Shown piece by piece: positions 17,701-23,457 of a DNA stretch of 47,846 nucleotides. The DNA lies in NCBI GenBank assembly GCA_025980475.1, contig JAICXL010000010.1, forward strand, positions 1 to 47,846, given 5' to 3'. This stretch comes from Nocardioidaceae bacterium (lineage in GTDB: Bacteria > Actinomycetota > Actinomycetes > Propionibacteriales > Nocardioidaceae). A program made the position numbers and the translations under genes. The notes under the pieces were generated by a model that worked only from the letters and a program-made list of their open reading frames with translations, had not been told where the DNA came from and made no database searches. Positions within the stretch are counted from its first letter, which is position 1. Each line of letters starts with the position of its first letter.

Positions 17701-18058
17701 CGCCCAGGTGGGTGGCCAGCGTCGCGCACCAGGGTTCCCCGAGCGACGCGTCGATCACCTCCAGCAGCGGCCAGACGAAGCGGTCGGGGTCCCACGGATC
17801 GTCACGCTCGATGCCGAGCAGCAGCGCGACCAGCGACCGTGGGTTGAGGAACCTGACGCCCGCGCAGACGCCGTCACCGCCGCGAGGACCGGTGCCGAGC
17901 CGGTGCGACAGCCGCTGGGTGAGCCAGCGCTCCACCCCTTTCGCCGGGACGACCACGACTTCCTCCGCGAAGGGGTCGGGCAGGGGCGTGGCCAGCAGGC
18001 CGCCCAGGGCATCGGCGAGCGCGTCGGTGCGGTCGGCGCGATGCAGGTGGACGGTCAC
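14747..18058 (-). CDS. recC: Exodeoxyribonuclease V subunit gamma RecC
   Basis: Chi-recognition and scaffold subunit of RecBCD, with a dead helicase fold. The 1103-residue length is near the family norm. The N-terminus has the RecC-specific PAKGVERWLTQRLSHRLG (about 38-55), then RFLNPRSLVALLLGI and HLWLPQASAALWQAL; later the VDVLREVLVGLLEDDPTLEPRDILVMCPD segment and the YSGASEHTGQQRPPAVPVGELLD region match the domain-2 helicase-like fold. The GTG at 18058 is the first start that gives the family N-terminus. It is preceded by a 67-base leader that holds a hairpin and a TAGGGT box formed by the stop of the upstream small gene. Confidence 0.94.
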   Translation of the reverse strand: MTVHLHRADRTDALADALGGLLATPLPDPFAEEVVVVPAKGVERWLTQRLSHRLGTGPRGGDGVCAGVRFLNPRSLVALLLGIERDDPWDPDRFVWPLLEVIDASLGEPWCATLATHLGAGREGVELELRQGRRWSVARRLAGLFASYAVQRPALLADWAAGAETDGGGSPLDPDLCWQPRLWQRLSERVGAPAPDARHAATLAAIRAGDPLELPDRLSLFGHTRLPVTEVELLAAVGEVREVHLWLPQASAALWQALAPVVAQGPVRRLVDPSAEHVGHPLLASLGRDAREVQRTLALLPDVADTVEPPVAEPAATSLLGWLQHDLRANRSPSPAERSARAPDPVDRSVQVHACHGQARQVDVLREVLVGLLEDDPTLEPRDILVMCPDVEAYAPLVQAAFGLHDGHHPGHQLRVRLADRGLASTNPLLQVATRLVTLAGGRVTASEVLDLVSEEPVRRRFGLDDNDIERLTRWVAESGVRWGLTGEHRAPYHLAGIEQNTWRAGLDRVLLGVTMADPGAGRAVGRTLPVDDVGSGTVDLAGRFAELIDRLEGAIDALDAAGPVAEWSRALRDGVAALTAVAPMDAWQVAQLDRELVALADADHGSCRLRLPDVRGLLDQRLAGRPTRANFRTGTLTVATLVPMRSVPHRVVCLLGLDDGVFPRMLVPDGDDALAREPVTGERDVRSEDRQLLLDAVLAATGSLVVTYSGASEHTGQQRPPAVPVGELLDALDRTASVPVRDQVLVRHPLQPFDPRNLVPGGLGTPSPFSFDRAALAGALAARGPRATPEPLGGELPPPEDAAGDVTLTELADFFKNPARAFLRRLDVATPADVDDVHDAIPIELDGLESWAVGDRVVTALLDGADPQAVCTAELLRGELPPGELGPETLRGIIAVAQQLLDESAALRQGRPRTPEVLLELDGGRRISGSVRGVHDDGDSVRLVRLTWSRLAAKHALPAWIDLLALQSADPRVRVTGHVVGKAAGGQVAHAVLGPVDPAFALDHLRGLMQLRDLGLRRPAPLPVATGRAWALGREKSVHKATNDARWKWNPKNFPGESADPAFCRVLGSGLDIAALEAGGLGTLATRVWSPLLQHEQGWPDK

Positions 18059-18072
18059 CCGGGCTCACCGCG

Positions 18073-18098
18073 GAAGCTCGAGCGCAGCGAGCGGCTTC
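18073..18098 (-). repeat. Stem-loop in recC leader
   Basis: Outer GAAGC/GCTTC arms (18073-18077, 18094-18098) and an inner GCTCG/CGAGC hairpin (18076-18080, 18088-18092) with a 7-base loop, also readable as two CGAGCG direct repeats three bases apart. It sits between the stop of the 82-residue gene and the recC GTG, so it may act as an attenuator or 3'-end structure. Confidence 0.4.
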
Positions 18099-18125
18099 GT
18101 AGGGCGGTGGTCACGACACCCGACC

Positions 18126-18374
18126 CTAACCAGTGCCACCCCCCAGGCGCTGCTGCGCTGCCCAGACCTCCTCGAGCGCGGCCGCCTCGGCCTCGCCCCG
18201 GGCGCGCATCGTGCGCAGCCGGAGCTCTTCGCGGGTCGCGGCCGTCGGACGGTTGCCGACGCAGGGCCGGAGCGTCGTACGGCGCTCGAGCTCCTCGCCG
18301 TCGATCCCGGGGCCGCGGCCGCCGTAGATGCCCTCGCGGAGGGCGTCCAGCTCGGCCTGCACGTTGTGGGCCAT
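18126..18374 (-). CDS. Conserved hypothetical small protein (82 aa)
   Basis: I do not recognise this protein. It has 82 residues, is soluble and highly charged, and is predicted mostly helical: an N-terminal QAELDALREGIYG segment, a glycine-rich GRGPGIDGEELERRT middle, and a helical C-terminal half rich in Arg, Glu and Ala that could form a short coiled coil (about 48-74). One cysteine (C38) is present. Its ATG is 3 bases after the stop of the molybdopterin gene, so it is almost surely co-transcribed and possibly a partner or maturation factor of it; that is inference. Codon use (GC-rich third positions) supports a real gene. Its TAG stop forms part of a TAGGGT box upstream of recC. Confidence 0.72.
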   Translation of the reverse strand: MAHNVQAELDALREGIYGGRGPGIDGEELERRTTLRPCVGNRPTAATREELRLRTMRARGEAEAAALEEVWAAQQRLGGGTG

Positions 18375-18377
18375 CGC

Positions 18378-19868
18378 TCAGATCCCCGCCGCGTTCGCAT
18401 AGAACTGCTGGTCCTCGCGCCAGCCGCCCTGGCCCATGCCGATGTGGGCGTAGCCGTGGGTCAGCTCGATGCCGCGCACCCACTTGGTCATCTTGAAGCC
18501 GAGCTGGCTCTCCACGCGCAGCCGAACCGGGGCGCCGTGCTGCACCGGCAGCGGCCCGCCGTTCATCTCCAGCACCAGCAGTGTCTGCGGGTTGCGCGCG
18601 AGCCACAGCGGGATCGTGCTGTAGAAGAAGCCCCATCGACCCTCGCCCTCGGTCTCCCCCTTGTCGTCGAAGGCGTAGAGGGCCACCGTGTCGGCGTCGG
18701 ACATCGGCTGCACCTGGTCGAGCAGCGCGCCCAGCGGCACCCCGGTCCACTCAGCGGTGGCGGTCCAGCCCTGGATGCAGTTGTGCATGGTCACCTGGCT
18801 CTGCAGCCCCAGATCGCGCAGCTCGGCCAGCGAGAACCGGCCGGGGGCGGTCACCAGCCCGCCGACCGGGAGCCGGAAGTCGCGAAAGCCGCCGGCCACC
18901 AGCGCGTCGTACTCCGCGGACGTGGGCGGGTACCCGTTGACGCGGTGGTACGGCGAGACCGCCGCGGGGCGTCGCTGCTGCCGCGAGGTGAAGGCCCGGC
19001 TGACCACCCGCTCGAACGGGTTGACCATCCAGCCGAGCATCCGCTGGGTGCGCCGGCGGTAGCGCAGCGAGAACCAGGTGACCACGACGTGGAAGACCAG
19101 GATCAGGAAGATGCCGGTGAGGCCGACGGCGAGGGCGAGCGGGTGGCTGGCGCCGTAGCTGCCGAGCACGATCGCGGCGAACTCCTTCGGCACCCCGTGG
19201 ATGATCACCATCACCGTGTGCACGAACACGAAGGCCGCGAACGCGCACAGCCCCAGGAAGTGGATGCTGCGGGCGGCCTGCTTGCCGCCGAAGATGCGGG
19301 CGTACCACGGGAACCGGGCGAGGATCGCCGGTGACATCGCAGCCCCCGTGGCGATCTGCAGCGGACCCAGCAGGAAGACCACCGCGAAGTAGGACAGCTT
19401 CTGCACCGCGTTGAACGGTTGCCCGGGCAGCAGCGGCGGGTAGTGGAAGCTCAGGTAGCTGCCGACCGACCTGACCGCCTCGGGGAAGATCGACCAGCTC
19501 GTGGGCACCAGGTAGTGCCAGTAGCCGGTGGCGATCACCAGCGCGATGTAGGCCGCCCCGGTGACGATCCAGAACTGGATCGACATGAAGTGCCAGTGCC
19601 GGCCCAGGCCGAGGTTCTTGCGGCCGGGCAGCGCCACCGTGGACGGCCAGGCCTCCTCCTCGTCCAGCGACGACCACGGCCGCGGGTCCTCCGCGCTGAA
19701 CCGGCGTCGCGTCAGTCGCAGCCACTCCCGCCCCGGGGTGCAGTCGTCGTCCCAGTGCAGCTTGGGGAAGGCCGACAGCACCTCGAGGCCGCTGCGCGCG
19801 AGCAGCAGCATCACGAAGACGTTGAGGAAGTGGGTGACGACGACCCACCAGGGGAAGAAGTCGGGCAT
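18378..19868 (-). CDS. Cytochrome b561-type membrane domain fused to sulfite-oxidase-type molybdopterin domain
   Basis: A 496-residue fusion that puts a membrane electron carrier and a molybdenum enzyme in one chain. The N-terminal half has about five hydrophobic helices (near 8-24, 92-116, 155-177, 205-227, 246-270) with histidines suited to haem b (HFLGLC, HTVMVIIHG). The C-terminal half (about 300-496) is a sulfite oxidase/YedY-type molybdopterin domain: VNGYPPTSAEYDAL, the putative Mo-ligating cysteine C364 in HNCIQGW, WTGVPLGALLDQV, NGGPLPVQHGAPVRLR and the end of the fold. No Tat signal is seen, so the cofactor domain's side of the membrane is uncertain. Substrate unknown. It is co-transcribed with the 82-residue gene. 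The ATG at 19868 was chosen because the upstream frame is not protein-like. Confidence 0.85.
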   Translation of the reverse strand: MPDFFPWWVVVTHFLNVFVMLLLARSGLEVLSAFPKLHWDDDCTPGREWLRLTRRRFSAEDPRPWSSLDEEEAWPSTVALPGRKNLGLGRHWHFMSIQFWIVTGAAYIALVIATGYWHYLVPTSWSIFPEAVRSVGSYLSFHYPPLLPGQPFNAVQKLSYFAVVFLLGPLQIATGAAMSPAILARFPWYARIFGGKQAARSIHFLGLCAFAAFVFVHTVMVIIHGVPKEFAAIVLGSYGASHPLALAVGLTGIFLILVFHVVVTWFSLRYRRRTQRMLGWMVNPFERVVSRAFTSRQQRRPAAVSPYHRVNGYPPTSAEYDALVAGGFRDFRLPVGGLVTAPGRFSLAELRDLGLQSQVTMHNCIQGWTATAEWTGVPLGALLDQVQPMSDADTVALYAFDDKGETEGEGRWGFFYSTIPLWLARNPQTLLVLEMNGGPLPVQHGAPVRLRVESQLGFKMTKWVRGIELTHGYAHIGMGQGGWREDQQFYANAAGI

Positions 19869-19911
19869 CTCCTGACCGGGTACCCCGCCGCGGCCCGACG
19901 CAGTCAGGTGG

Positions 19912-20541
19912 TCAGCGGCGCGAGATCGAGTCCGCCAGCGCGACCAGGTGGGCCAGCCGGGCGATCTCCGAGTCGAGGATCTCCGGTCCACCCCGCCGGG
20001 CGATCACCACCAGCTGGTCCTTGCCGAGGGGGCACGCGGCGAGGAGCAGGTCGGGCCACTGCTCGAGCTCCAGCCGCGCGGCGCCCGAGAAGTCCCGCCA
20101 GCGCAGGCCGTCGGGGATCGCGGCGGGCGCCGCCGTGGTGCCGTGCACGACCACCACCCGCTCGGCGTCGCGGCGCACCCGCAGGCCCCAGTCGACCCGG
20201 AACACCACCGGCAGCATGTCGACGAGGTGGTTGGCGGCGTGCGCCGGGTCCTCGGTCATCGACTCGACCGCCTCGAGGTCGAGGAAGAGGTTGCCGCCGG
20301 CGCCGTAGCGCGAGATCCACAGCACGTCCACCCCGTCGAGCGCGTTGCAGGCGGAGACCACGCTGTCGGGCATCACCCCGGGGTCGGCCTCGAAGAAGAC
20401 GTCGTCGACCGCGCAGCCGTTGCCGGAGTGCTCGACGATCTCGATGGCGTTGATGTTGCCGCCCACCGAGCCGATCGCTGAGGCGAGCCGCCCCAGGGAG
20501 CCCGGGACGTCGGGGAGCTCCACGCGCAGCAGGTAGGACAT
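19912..20541 (-). CDS. ACT-domain protein
   Basis: A 209-residue cytoplasmic protein whose first 75 residues form an ACT domain (LRVELPDVPGSLGRLASAIG, then NINAIEIVEH and DDVFFEA), a regulatory amino-acid-binding fold. The remainder has no recognised motif: VDMLPVVFRVDWGLRVRRDAERVVVVHG followed by an LLLAACPLGKDQLVVIARRGG region that reads like a small sensory or GAF-like fold. No enzyme domain is attached, so it probably senses a ligand and acts on a partner. The ATG at 20541 has GGGAGGA 5 bases upstream. A TAGGGT box made partly of the thpR stop codon lies 29 bases before it. Confidence 0.8.
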   Translation of the reverse strand: MSYLLRVELPDVPGSLGRLASAIGSVGGNINAIEIVEHSGNGCAVDDVFFEADPGVMPDSVVSACNALDGVDVLWISRYGAGGNLFLDLEAVESMTEDPAHAANHLVDMLPVVFRVDWGLRVRRDAERVVVVHGTTAAPAAIPDGLRWRDFSGAARLELEQWPDLLLAACPLGKDQLVVIARRGGPEILDSEIARLAHLVALADSISRR

Positions 20542-20570
20542 CGGTTCCTCCCAGCTCGACGGACGCCCTG

Positions 20571-20576
20571 ACCCTA
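20571..20576 (-). promoter_or_regulatory. -10 element (TAGGGT) overlapping thpR stop, for ACT gene
   Basis: The thpR TAG stop (20576-20574) plus the next three bases reads TAGGGT on the minus strand. A short leader with the Shine-Dalgarno GGGAGGA then precedes the ACT-gene ATG at 20541. Confidence 0.4.
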
Positions 20577-21143
20577 ACCGCCGCCGAGCGCGAATGTCTC
20601 GATCGTCTCGTGGCGCGGCCGGTTGCGCGGGCCCTCCCCGAGGTACGACGCCACCAGGGCGATCTCCGCCACCGGCCACGACGGTCCGCGGTAGGCGTCG
20701 AGCAACCGGACCCACTTCGTCGCCTCGACGGGCTTCCCGGTGCGGGCCACGGTCAGGTGGGCACGGAACCTCTGCCCGCCGACGTCGACGCCCGCCCTGC
20801 CCGCCGCGGCCCGGCAGCCGGTCGCGAGCCGGCGGAGCTCCTCACGGTCGCGCTCGGCGAGGTCGAGACCGGCCCAGAGCACCTTCGCGCGCCCGACGTC
20901 GGGGAACGCGCCGCCGCCGGTGACCGCGGTGCCCATGGCCGTCCGCTTGCCCGCCGCCCGGGCCAGTCGCTCGACCAGGTCGTCCAGCGCCCGATCGGGG
21001 ACCTCCGCGAGGAAGGCGAGCGTCAGGTGCCACTGCTCGGGCACCACCCACCGGAAGTGGCCCTCGGACCGCCGCGGTTCGAGGAAGGCGTCCAGGTCGT
21101 CCACGGCCGCCTCCGAGGGCCGGACCGCCACGAACATCCGCAC
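20574..21143 (-). CDS. thpR: RNA 2',3'-cyclic phosphodiesterase (LigT family)
   Basis: 2H-phosphoesterase that opens 2',3'-cyclic phosphates in RNA ends. The 189 residues carry both catalytic HxT motifs: HLT at 39-41 (WHLTLAF) and HLT at 129-131 (RAHLTVAR), with the family N-terminus RMFVAVRPS. The start is GTG at 21143, 6 bases after TACGCT, which fits a leaderless mRNA; the ATG two codons downstream (21137) is the alternative. The physiological RNA substrate is not known for most family members. Confidence 0.92.
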   Translation of the reverse strand: MRMFVAVRPSEAAVDDLDAFLEPRRSEGHFRWVVPEQWHLTLAFLAEVPDRALDDLVERLARAAGKRTAMGTAVTGGGAFPDVGRAKVLWAGLDLAERDREELRRLATGCRAAAGRAGVDVGGQRFRAHLTVARTGKPVEATKWVRLLDAYRGPSWPVAEIALVASYLGEGPRNRPRHETIETFALGGG

Positions 21144-21149
21144 CGGTCG

Positions 21150-21155
21150 AGCGTA
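21150..21155 (-). promoter_or_regulatory. -10 element (TACGCT) for thpR, leaderless type
   Basis: TACGCT on the minus strand lies 6 bases before the thpR GTG (21143). It overlaps a palindrome that also contains the opposing box at 21161. Confidence 0.55.
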
Positions 21156-21160
21156 GGTCC

Positions 21161-21166
21161 TACGAT
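21161..21166 (+). promoter_or_regulatory. -10 element (TACGAT) facing a decayed small gene
   Basis: TACGAT followed by 7 bases and an ATG at 21174, the same layout as the intact leaderless promoters here, but no full-length gene follows. It shares the palindrome CGTAGG-T-CCTACG (21152-21164) with the thpR promoter. Confidence 0.4.
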
Positions 21167-21173
21167 CACGGCC

Positions 21174-21255
21174 ATGGAACCAGCTGGCGGCGCTCGGGAT
21201 CCAGGCCGAGCTGGCCGAGCTCGACGCCGGGCGGGAGCGGCTCCTGCTCGGCTGA
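21174..21255 (+). pseudogene. Probable remnant of a small gene, frameshifted after the ATG
   Basis: The ATG at 21174 sits 7 bases after a TACGAT box. Its own frame is arginine- and proline-rich and not protein-like, but the +1 frame from 21181 reads QLAALGIQAELAELDAGRE and ends LLLG at a TGA (21253-21255), which looks like a natural helical C-terminus with normal GC-rich third positions. I see no start codon in that frame. The simplest reading is a short or truncated gene with an indel near its start. I cannot name the family. It could also be noncoding. Confidence 0.3.
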
Positions 21256-21261
21256 GCCGGG

Positions 21262-22407
21262 CTACAGCCCGAGGTCGCGGCCGATCAGCTCCTTCATGAT
21301 CTCGTTCGAGCCGGCCCAGATCTTGGTGACCCGGGCGTCCCGCCAGGCGCGGGCGACGCGGTACTCGTTCATGAAGCCGTACCCGCCGTGCAGCTGCACG
21401 CAGTGGTCGAGCACGTCGTTCTGCACCTGGGCGGTCCACCACTTCGCCTTCGCGGCGTCGATCGGGGTCAGCTCCCCCCTGGTGTGGGCGATGACGCACT
21501 GGTCGACGTACGCCTGGGTGACCTCCACGCGCGTGACCAGGTCGGCGAGCAGGAACTTGTTGTGCTGGAACTGGCCGATCGGCTGGCCGAAGGCCTTGCG
21601 CTCCTTCACGTAGACCAGCGTCTCGTCGAGGATCTGCCGGGCGTGCGCCAGGTTGGTGATCGCCGAGCCGAGCCGCTCCTGCGGCAGCCAGGTCATCATG
21701 TGGATGAAGCCGTTGTCGAGCTCGCCGATGATGTCGGCCTCGGTGAGGCGGACGTCGGTGAAGTTGAGCTCGGCGGTGTCGGACTCGTCCTGGCCGACCT
21801 TGTCGAGCTTGCGGCCACGGGAGTAGCCAGGCGCGTCGGCGGGGACGCCGAAGAGGGTGATGCCGCGGGCCTTCTTCTCCGGTGTGGTGCGCGCGGCCAC
21901 GATGACCAGGTCCGCGGAGTAGCCGTTGGTGATGAAGGTCTTGGACCCGTTGAGCACGAAGCCGTCGCCGTCGCGGACAGCGGTGGTCCTCAGCGCCGCG
22001 AGGTCCGAGCCGCCGCTGGGCTCGGTCATCCCGATCGCGGACAGCAGCTCACCGGTGCAGAACTTCGGCAGCCAGCGCTGCTTCTGCTCGTCGGTGGTGA
22101 GGTGCACGAGGTACGGCGCACAGATGTCGGCGTGGATGCCGACGCAGGAGGGCAGCGCCATGTTGACCTTGGACAGCTCCTCGGTCAGCACCGCGTTGAA
22201 GCGGTAGTCGCCGGCTGCGGAGCCGCCGTACTCCTCCGGCACCTCCAGGCCGAGGAAGCCCTGCTTGCCTGCCTCGATCCAGAAGTCCCGCGGGATCGCC
22301 TTGTCGGCCTGGTGCTCCTCGAGGTTCGGGACCACCTGCCGCTGCAGGAACTCCCGGACGCTGTCGCGGAAGGCTTCGTGGTCCTCGTCGTAGATGGTGC
22401 GCTGCAT
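21262..22407 (-). CDS. Acyl-CoA dehydrogenase
   Basis: FAD-dependent alpha,beta-dehydrogenation of an acyl-CoA thioester, feeding electrons to ETF. The 381 residues contain the family order: N-terminal helical domain, AIGMTEPSGGSDLAALRTTA (about 125-144, FAD and substrate contact), NGSKTFITNG, the middle barrel with RLDKVGQDESDTAELNFTDV-like core, RKAFGQPIGQFQHNKFLLAD and the C-terminal QLHGGYGFMNEYRVAR plus IWAGSNEIM. At the MCAD catalytic-Glu position it has Ala (WAGS), as in long-chain/isovaleryl-type enzymes, so the base should lie elsewhere. The ATG at 22407 is 7 bases after TACGAT; an ATG at 22416 would overlap that box. Chain-length specificity is unknown. Confidence 0.92.
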   Translation of the reverse strand: MQRTIYDEDHEAFRDSVREFLQRQVVPNLEEHQADKAIPRDFWIEAGKQGFLGLEVPEEYGGSAAGDYRFNAVLTEELSKVNMALPSCVGIHADICAPYLVHLTTDEQKQRWLPKFCTGELLSAIGMTEPSGGSDLAALRTTAVRDGDGFVLNGSKTFITNGYSADLVIVAARTTPEKKARGITLFGVPADAPGYSRGRKLDKVGQDESDTAELNFTDVRLTEADIIGELDNGFIHMMTWLPQERLGSAITNLAHARQILDETLVYVKERKAFGQPIGQFQHNKFLLADLVTRVEVTQAYVDQCVIAHTRGELTPIDAAKAKWWTAQVQNDVLDHCVQLHGGYGFMNEYRVARAWRDARVTKIWAGSNEIMKELIGRDLGL

Positions 22408-22414
22408 GCCGCCC

Positions 22415-22420
22415 ATCGTA
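22415..22420 (-). promoter_or_regulatory. -10 element (TACGAT) for acyl-CoA dehydrogenase
   Basis: TACGAT on the minus strand, 7 bases before the ATG at 22407; decides the start against the ATG three codons upstream. Confidence 0.5.
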
Positions 22421-22440
22421 GATGGGCACCAGCACCGGCG

Positions 22441-23418
22441 ATGAAGCCCGTGACCGCAGTCGGAACCCTCAGCGCCTGCCTGCTGGTCGCCGGGTGCGGG
22501 CAGGTCGTCCCCGCGACCACGCCGTCGACGAACCGGGCACCCTACCTGCGGGAGAGCACCCCGCCCCCGACCCCGACGCCGACCCCGACGCCGACCCCTT
22601 CGCCGACCCCTTCGCCGACGCAGCCACCCACGCAGGCACCGGCCGATGCCTCGCCGGTGACCGGTACGCCCACGCTGACCCCCCATCCGGTGACGGCGAT
22701 CGCGACCACGCCCCCGCCGTGGCTGGGCAAACGGGTCCTGCCCCGCACCCCCGCGGGCCACGGCCGGATCGAGCCCACACCGAAGGAGCTGCGCGATCGC
22801 GAGTTCACCCTGCCCGACACGCTGCCGGAGCTGCCGGGTGCCGGGTTCGCCGCGAAGGTGCGACCCGCACCGTCCAGCGTGATCGCCCGCTCGACCTGGC
22901 GTCCCGGGTGCCCGGTCGCCGCCGACCAGCTGTCGTGGGTCCAGCTGACCTTCTGGGGCTTCGACCACGAGCGGCACACCGGCGAGCTGCTGGTGAACAG
23001 GTCGGTCGCCACCGACGTCGTCAGCGTCTTCCACGAGCTCTACCGGGACCGCTTTCCCATCGAGCAGATGACGATCACCACCAAGGCGGAGCAGACCGCC
23101 CCGCCCACCGGCGACGGCAACGACACCTCTGCCTTCGACTGCAGGCCGACCCGCGGCTCGACGAGCTTCTCCCAGCACGCCTACGGCCTCGCCGTCGACG
23201 TGGACCCCTTCCAGAACCCCTACAGCAAGGGCACCCCGCCGAACCGGGTGGTGCTGCCCGAGCTCGCGTCGTCCTACCTCAACCGCAGCTGGGACCGGCC
23301 AGGGATGATCTCGCCCGGCGGTCCGGTGGTGCGGGCCTTCGCCCGCATCGGCTGGGGCTGGGGCGGATCGTGGCACTCGCTGAAGGACCGCATGCACTTC
23401 TCGGCCAACGGCACCTGA
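22441..23418 (+). CDS. M15-family D-Ala-D-Ala carboxypeptidase-like lipoprotein
   Basis: A 325-residue cell-surface peptidase. Residues 1-19 are a short lipoprotein signal ending in the lipobox LVAGC (acylated C19). Residues about 38-75 are a Pro/Thr spacer built from repeated PTPT and PTPS units, which would lift the enzyme away from the membrane. The C-terminal half is an M15 (VanY/DacD-like) zinc domain: SQHAYGLAVDVDP gives the zinc ligands H246 and D253, and WHSLKDRMHF supplies H319 as the third, with H312 nearby. The likely substrate is peptidoglycan stem peptide. The ATG at 22441 yields the signal peptide. It precedes fusA2 by 39 bases. Confidence 0.88.
   Translation: MKPVTAVGTLSACLLVAGCGQVVPATTPSTNRAPYLRESTPPPTPTPTPTPTPSPTPSPTQPPTQAPADASPVTGTPTLTPHPVTAIATTPPPWLGKRVLPRTPAGHGRIEPTPKELRDREFTLPDTLPELPGAGFAAKVRPAPSSVIARSTWRPGCPVAADQLSWVQLTFWGFDHERHTGELLVNRSVATDVVSVFHELYRDRFPIEQMTITTKAEQTAPPTGDGNDTSAFDCRPTRGSTSFSQHAYGLAVDVDPFQNPYSKGTPPNRVVLPELASSYLNRSWDRPGMISPGGPVVRAFARIGWGWGGSWHSLKDRMHFSANGT
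22567..22614 (+). repeat. 12-bp tandem repeat coding the Pro/Thr linker
   Basis: Four in-frame 12-bp units: two of CCGACCCCGACG (PTPT) followed by two of CCGACCCCTTCG (PTPS), then a partial copy. Because the unit is a multiple of three, copy-number change would alter only linker length in the M15 lipoprotein. Confidence 0.85.
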
Positions 23419-23457
23419 CCCCTTGTGCAATCCCCCCGCGCGGAGTTTGTTTGTTCC

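Noticed and set aside
9593-18058. recC-recB-recD as a novel defence system
   Set aside because: All helicase and nuclease motifs and gene overlaps are those of ordinary actinobacterial RecBCD; nothing unusual seen.
14939-18496. Very long open frame (1185 codons) on the plus strand
   Set aside because: Antisense to recC; composition is Arg/Gly/Pro/His-rich without motifs. Long antisense frames are an artefact of high GC third positions. The same applies to plus-strand frames at 142-1671, 12516-15047 and 44850-47612 and minus-strand 25491-27662.
22567-22620. Short tandem repeats as a possible CRISPR or VNTR locus
   Set aside because: Units are contiguous, without spacers, and code for a Pro/Thr linker in a lipoprotein; no cas gene is nearby.
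23425-23457. In-frame GTG start 11 codons upstream of fusA2
   Set aside because: Residues before MADKHG do not look family-like and no Shine-Dalgarno or -10 supports it; kept only as an alternative.
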